A model generated the notes under the pieces. It was not told where the DNA came from and did not search any database. It saw only the letters and a list, made by a program, of their open reading frames with translations. A stretch of 64,000 nucleotides of DNA from contig CM038923.1 of the NCBI GenBank assembly GCA_021904315.1, positions 4,092,001 through 4,156,000 of the forward strand, given 5' to 3'. Position 1 is the first letter of the stretch. Each line of letters begins with the position of its first letter. This DNA is from Sphagnum magellanicum. Lineage: Eukaryota > Streptophyta > Sphagnopsida > Sphagnales > Sphagnaceae. Position numbers and translations under genes: made by a program. Positions 60,741 to 64,000 of the stretch are shown one piece after another.

Positions 60741-63700
60741 GTGATTTTCAAAGATTTTATTGTTAAAAAAAAAAAAAGATTTGACCTAAGCAACATGAAC
60801 AAGTTTGGGTTTTAGTACTCAAGAAAAAAATCACAAACCATTTTTAGGAGTTGATGGAGCCCTATTATGCATATGAACACTTCTAATAATTATACATCCA
60901 TGCTTACCAAGTCATGTTCCCCAACTTTAAAGTTAATTTACCTACATGATTCATCTTCCTATAATCCAATGAGGGAGAACCCAACAATTCCACTACTATT
61001 AGTCTTTTGAACCCTTTTAAAACCAAAATGGAATCTCATTTTAGTGGGGTACAATTTTTTTTCAAGCTATTTAAATCATCAAAAAGTGGTACTAGTTCTT
61101 GCAAAAATAGTTCCCTTTATAACACCTACCACATTTTCCAAAAAACCTCTTAAAAATGTATTTGTTGTAGCTTAAGAGACAATAGAGAAGTGTAGGTGCT
61201 AATAATTACAAAAGGAATTCATGATTTTCTTACATTTGGATGAATTATTTGACAAGAATTATAAGGATGTAATCCCAAATAGAAGGAAGATGATGTTAAT
61301 CAACAATTTTTTTTCAATTTTTGAAACTTTAAAAAGTTTTTAATTTAGTCAATAATAGTAGTTATAGGTCAATGTTCCCTTGTGGAAACTTTGGGAGATC
61401 GGTAGAGGGCACCGACCAATTTATTGGTTAACATTGCTACTTCCAAGTTTTTTTTTATGGCATTGCAAGGTGGACAACATCATTTTCTTTCAAAGGATAA
61501 GATTTCAAAAATTTCTATGACATTAGCATCGTGTGCCTCCATGTTGACATGAGCCACACCCACCCATTTAAGTGACTACTTATATTCAAATATTCCAAAA
61601 GGATTCTACGAATATTTCAATTTAAAATTAAAAAAATTCAATTTTAGTTTAACAAGATGTTGTAATATATTATTATGTAAATATTTGTTTAAAAAACCTC
61701 CTCTAAAATATGTCATGTTTGAAGAATCTTGCTAATAATATGGGTCCTTACAATGTTTAATGAATGCTTTTGAACACTCTATCCTCGTTAAATTGATTCC
61801 AAATAATATCACATGTTTCCACAACATGTTTACATGACATCTTGTGGCTCCTATTAATGTGGGTGCACCCCATTAGATTTTTTTCAACATAGTTGGTAGA
61901 TTTGTGTCGCTTGTAGACATAGGGGATGAAGGGACATTTTCTTATACAAGTTCTTGCCCTTTTAGCAAAGCTTTATCAAATGGTTGTTTAAATTCTTGTG
62001 ATTTATCATTGTAATTCTAAGTGAGTAGAAAGGATAAAGGAGGAACTTTAGTAAACAAGGCAAAATGGGCCTCTAGGTTGTTTTTTTTCATTCAAAGTTT
62101 GTGAGTGTTTCTCATAGCCTACTCAATAGATTTTAGTAGAAAAGCTTGTTGAACTTAGATTGTAAGGATCTTTGTTTGAGACTTCTAGAACTTAAAAAAC
62201 CTTGTTTGGCCACTTTGACCTTTTGTATTGATTTTCCTATTTTATTTTTTGTGTCGTTAAAATCCCTTTGGTAGACAAAATTTATTCCTCTCTTTATTTA
62301 CAAACATTTCACTCAAACATTTGTGAATGGACTTACACAAACATAAATGTGTTAATACAAATTGTAAGATCTGTACGAAGGTGTAAATCACATTTTAACC
62401 ATGTCATTAATACATTTTTGTTTTCATAATATTTTTACAAATAAAAGAAAATAATAAACACAAGGCTAGATTAATGTGACAATGTAAAATATAAAAGCAA
62501 AACCAAAAATGTACATACCAAAAATATTAATAAAAAATTACCAAAACATAACGAATTATAGGCAAATTATGACTAACTTATAATCAAAACTTGGAAAAAA
62601 CCATCAATTCAAACCCATCCCAAATAAAAGCCCTTTATGCCCAAATTCAACAATTTGTTATCCACCAAAAATTCATCATTTGATGATTACCATTCAATAT
62701 TTGCCACAAAATTCTTGTGGAAAATGGAATCCGACCCAATATGAATGACCTAGAATTTGTAACAAAAAAATTGCAAAAACAAAATCCATTCAACAAAAAA
62801 AACTATCAAAATAGTCCTACAATTTATAATAAACCATGACCACGAAATAATGAATTATAAAAACATGCACACACACATATATCAAAACAAAATAACATAG
62901 TAATATTTTATATGCATTACAAAGTCATGTAATATTGTTTTTGTATGAACTAAACATCTACAAAACTTCAAGTGTTTCCAGAAAAACCACAAAATTACAC
63001 AAACTTATACAAACAAAAAAAAGTTGTAAAAATGTCACCTAAACAATCAAGTTTGGAAATGTTGTCAAAATATATCCATAGACAACAAAAAAAACACATG
63101 AACAGATGGATGGTTCACAAAGCATGGTTGAACCCATCCATCATGCATACAATCTAAATCACCATCATATGTTATTGTACACCTACATAACCATCCAACA
63201 ACAATTTCATTTAAATACACCATTTGCAAAGACTATACATATTTTTAAAAACCATAATGAAACTTGAACCAATGATAATATTAAAGAAAATCAACAAATT
63301 TTACAAAAACTTCATGTAGAAACCTTGACAAAACAAAATCAATCATTATTTCATCTAAACCCAACATCAAACAAAACCATTTGTAAACAATGTCAAAATC
63401 TAAATAGAAAACCAAAAAACACAAAACAATCATGTTGGCAAAAATGTCAAAAATTGAAAAAAAACCAAAAAATATATATACTTAACATAACACACTCTTT
63501 GACATAATCAAATTATTGAAACAAAACCATGTCAAAATTAAAAAAACTAGACCATGTCTATTACCTACAAAATTTGCATCACTATCACGTTTTTCAAACA
63601 AAATTATTTCAAAATTGAAAAGAGGAGATTAGAATCTTTTATTTACAAAATTTGATATCACCATGATGTTTCATTATGTATCTTCAAAACCTACATATCA

Positions 63701-63741
63701 AATTAGACCTAAAAGGTACAATCTTATATATTAATTCAGCA
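60741..63741. other. AT-rich sequence without supported genes
   Basis: No recognised 3' LTR of the gypsy element and no other family motifs. 62.4-63.6 kb is strongly A- and C-biased on the plus strand (ACAAAA, CCAAAA words), which gives low-complexity open frames. Confidence 0.45.
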
Positions 63742-63760
63742 AGTCAGTCAGTCAGTCAGT
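63742..63760. repeat. (AGTC)n microsatellite
   Basis: Four to five uninterrupted AGTC units. Confidence 0.8.
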
Positions 63761-63795
63761 GACAGTTATAACTAGTTTAGGTTCATCCACAACAA

Positions 63796-63953
63796 GTTCA
63801 GGCATCCAGTGGATGGATGGTTCGCCGGTGGGTGCTGAATCACTCTGGCCCAGTGTGATCCGATGGAAACCGGGGTTCAAGCATCCAGTGGAGGGATGGT
63901 GCGTCGGCGGGTGTTGAATCACTCTGGCCCAGTGTGATCCGATGGAAACCGGT
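63796..63953 (+). repeat. Tandem repeat, two copies of a 79-bp GC-rich unit
   Basis: Copies at 63796-63874 and 63875-63953 share GCATCCAGTGGA, then GGTGGGTGCTGAATCACTCTG-like wording, then CCCAGTGTGATCCGATGGA and AACCGG, differing at a few bases. It is more GC-rich than anything nearby and may continue or connect to a feature beyond the window edge. Confidence 0.85.
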
Positions 63954-64000
63954 GTTTAGCAGCCGGTTCCATATTTTAGTTCATTGATTTTTTGAGAACC

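Overview
The window looks like intergenic, repeat-dominated nuclear DNA from a land plant with a large genome. It is strongly AT-rich, and I could not support a single intact host gene in 64 kb. The plant assignment rests on three things: interstitial TTTAGGG telomere-type repeats near 25.34 kb, a Ty1/copia element whose primer-binding site matches the anticodon arm of plant initiator tRNA-Met, and remnants of hAT, PIF/Harbinger-like, CACTA-type and Ty3/gypsy elements. The species cannot be named. A conifer, cycad, fern or similar lineage would fit the low gene density, but that is inference.

Layout. 0.6-1.5 kb: degenerate AGGTTA/TAACCT-rich sequence with a tRNA-like hairpin, then a 250-bp MITE with perfect 15-bp inverted ends (1555-1804). 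2.95-5.57 kb: a decayed hAT transposase (minus strand), split by an old 823-bp LTR-like insertion (3519-4341). 11.6-12.35 kb: a decayed PIF/Harbinger-like transposase (plus). 17.9-27.7 kb: less AT-rich sequence with a 63-bp minisatellite, G-rich runs, GGTTCC-type degenerate repeats and a telomere-like patch, but no gene I can support. 27.7-47.4 kb: very AT-rich, with several short CACTA-type MITEs, tRNA-like SINE candidates and a large AATAACC-based degenerate repeat. 49.3-60.7 kb: a three-level nest of LTR elements. 60.7-64 kb: AT-rich, ending in a 79-bp tandem repeat.

The main structure is the nest. An old, decayed Ty3/gypsy element (plus strand; gag, protease, RNase H, integrase, and an extra ORF after integrase) has lost most of its RT core. 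It was interrupted by a Ty1/copia element (52109-57813, minus strand) with 290-bp LTRs, a TTGAG target duplication and a 14-nt half-tRNA-iMet-type primer site. The copia polyprotein frame is continuous over about 1,291 codons apart from two TAG stops and a third insertion: a 1,096-bp solo-LTR-like element (53060-54155, CAGGA duplication) that sits inside the copia pol gene. An older relative of that LTR splits the hAT gene, and a third fragment lies at 31.3 kb, so this LTR family has inserted at least three times over a long period.

All gene-like sequences here are transposon-derived and none is complete. The copia element is the youngest large element. It could only be mobilised in trans, because its frame carries two stops and an insertion.
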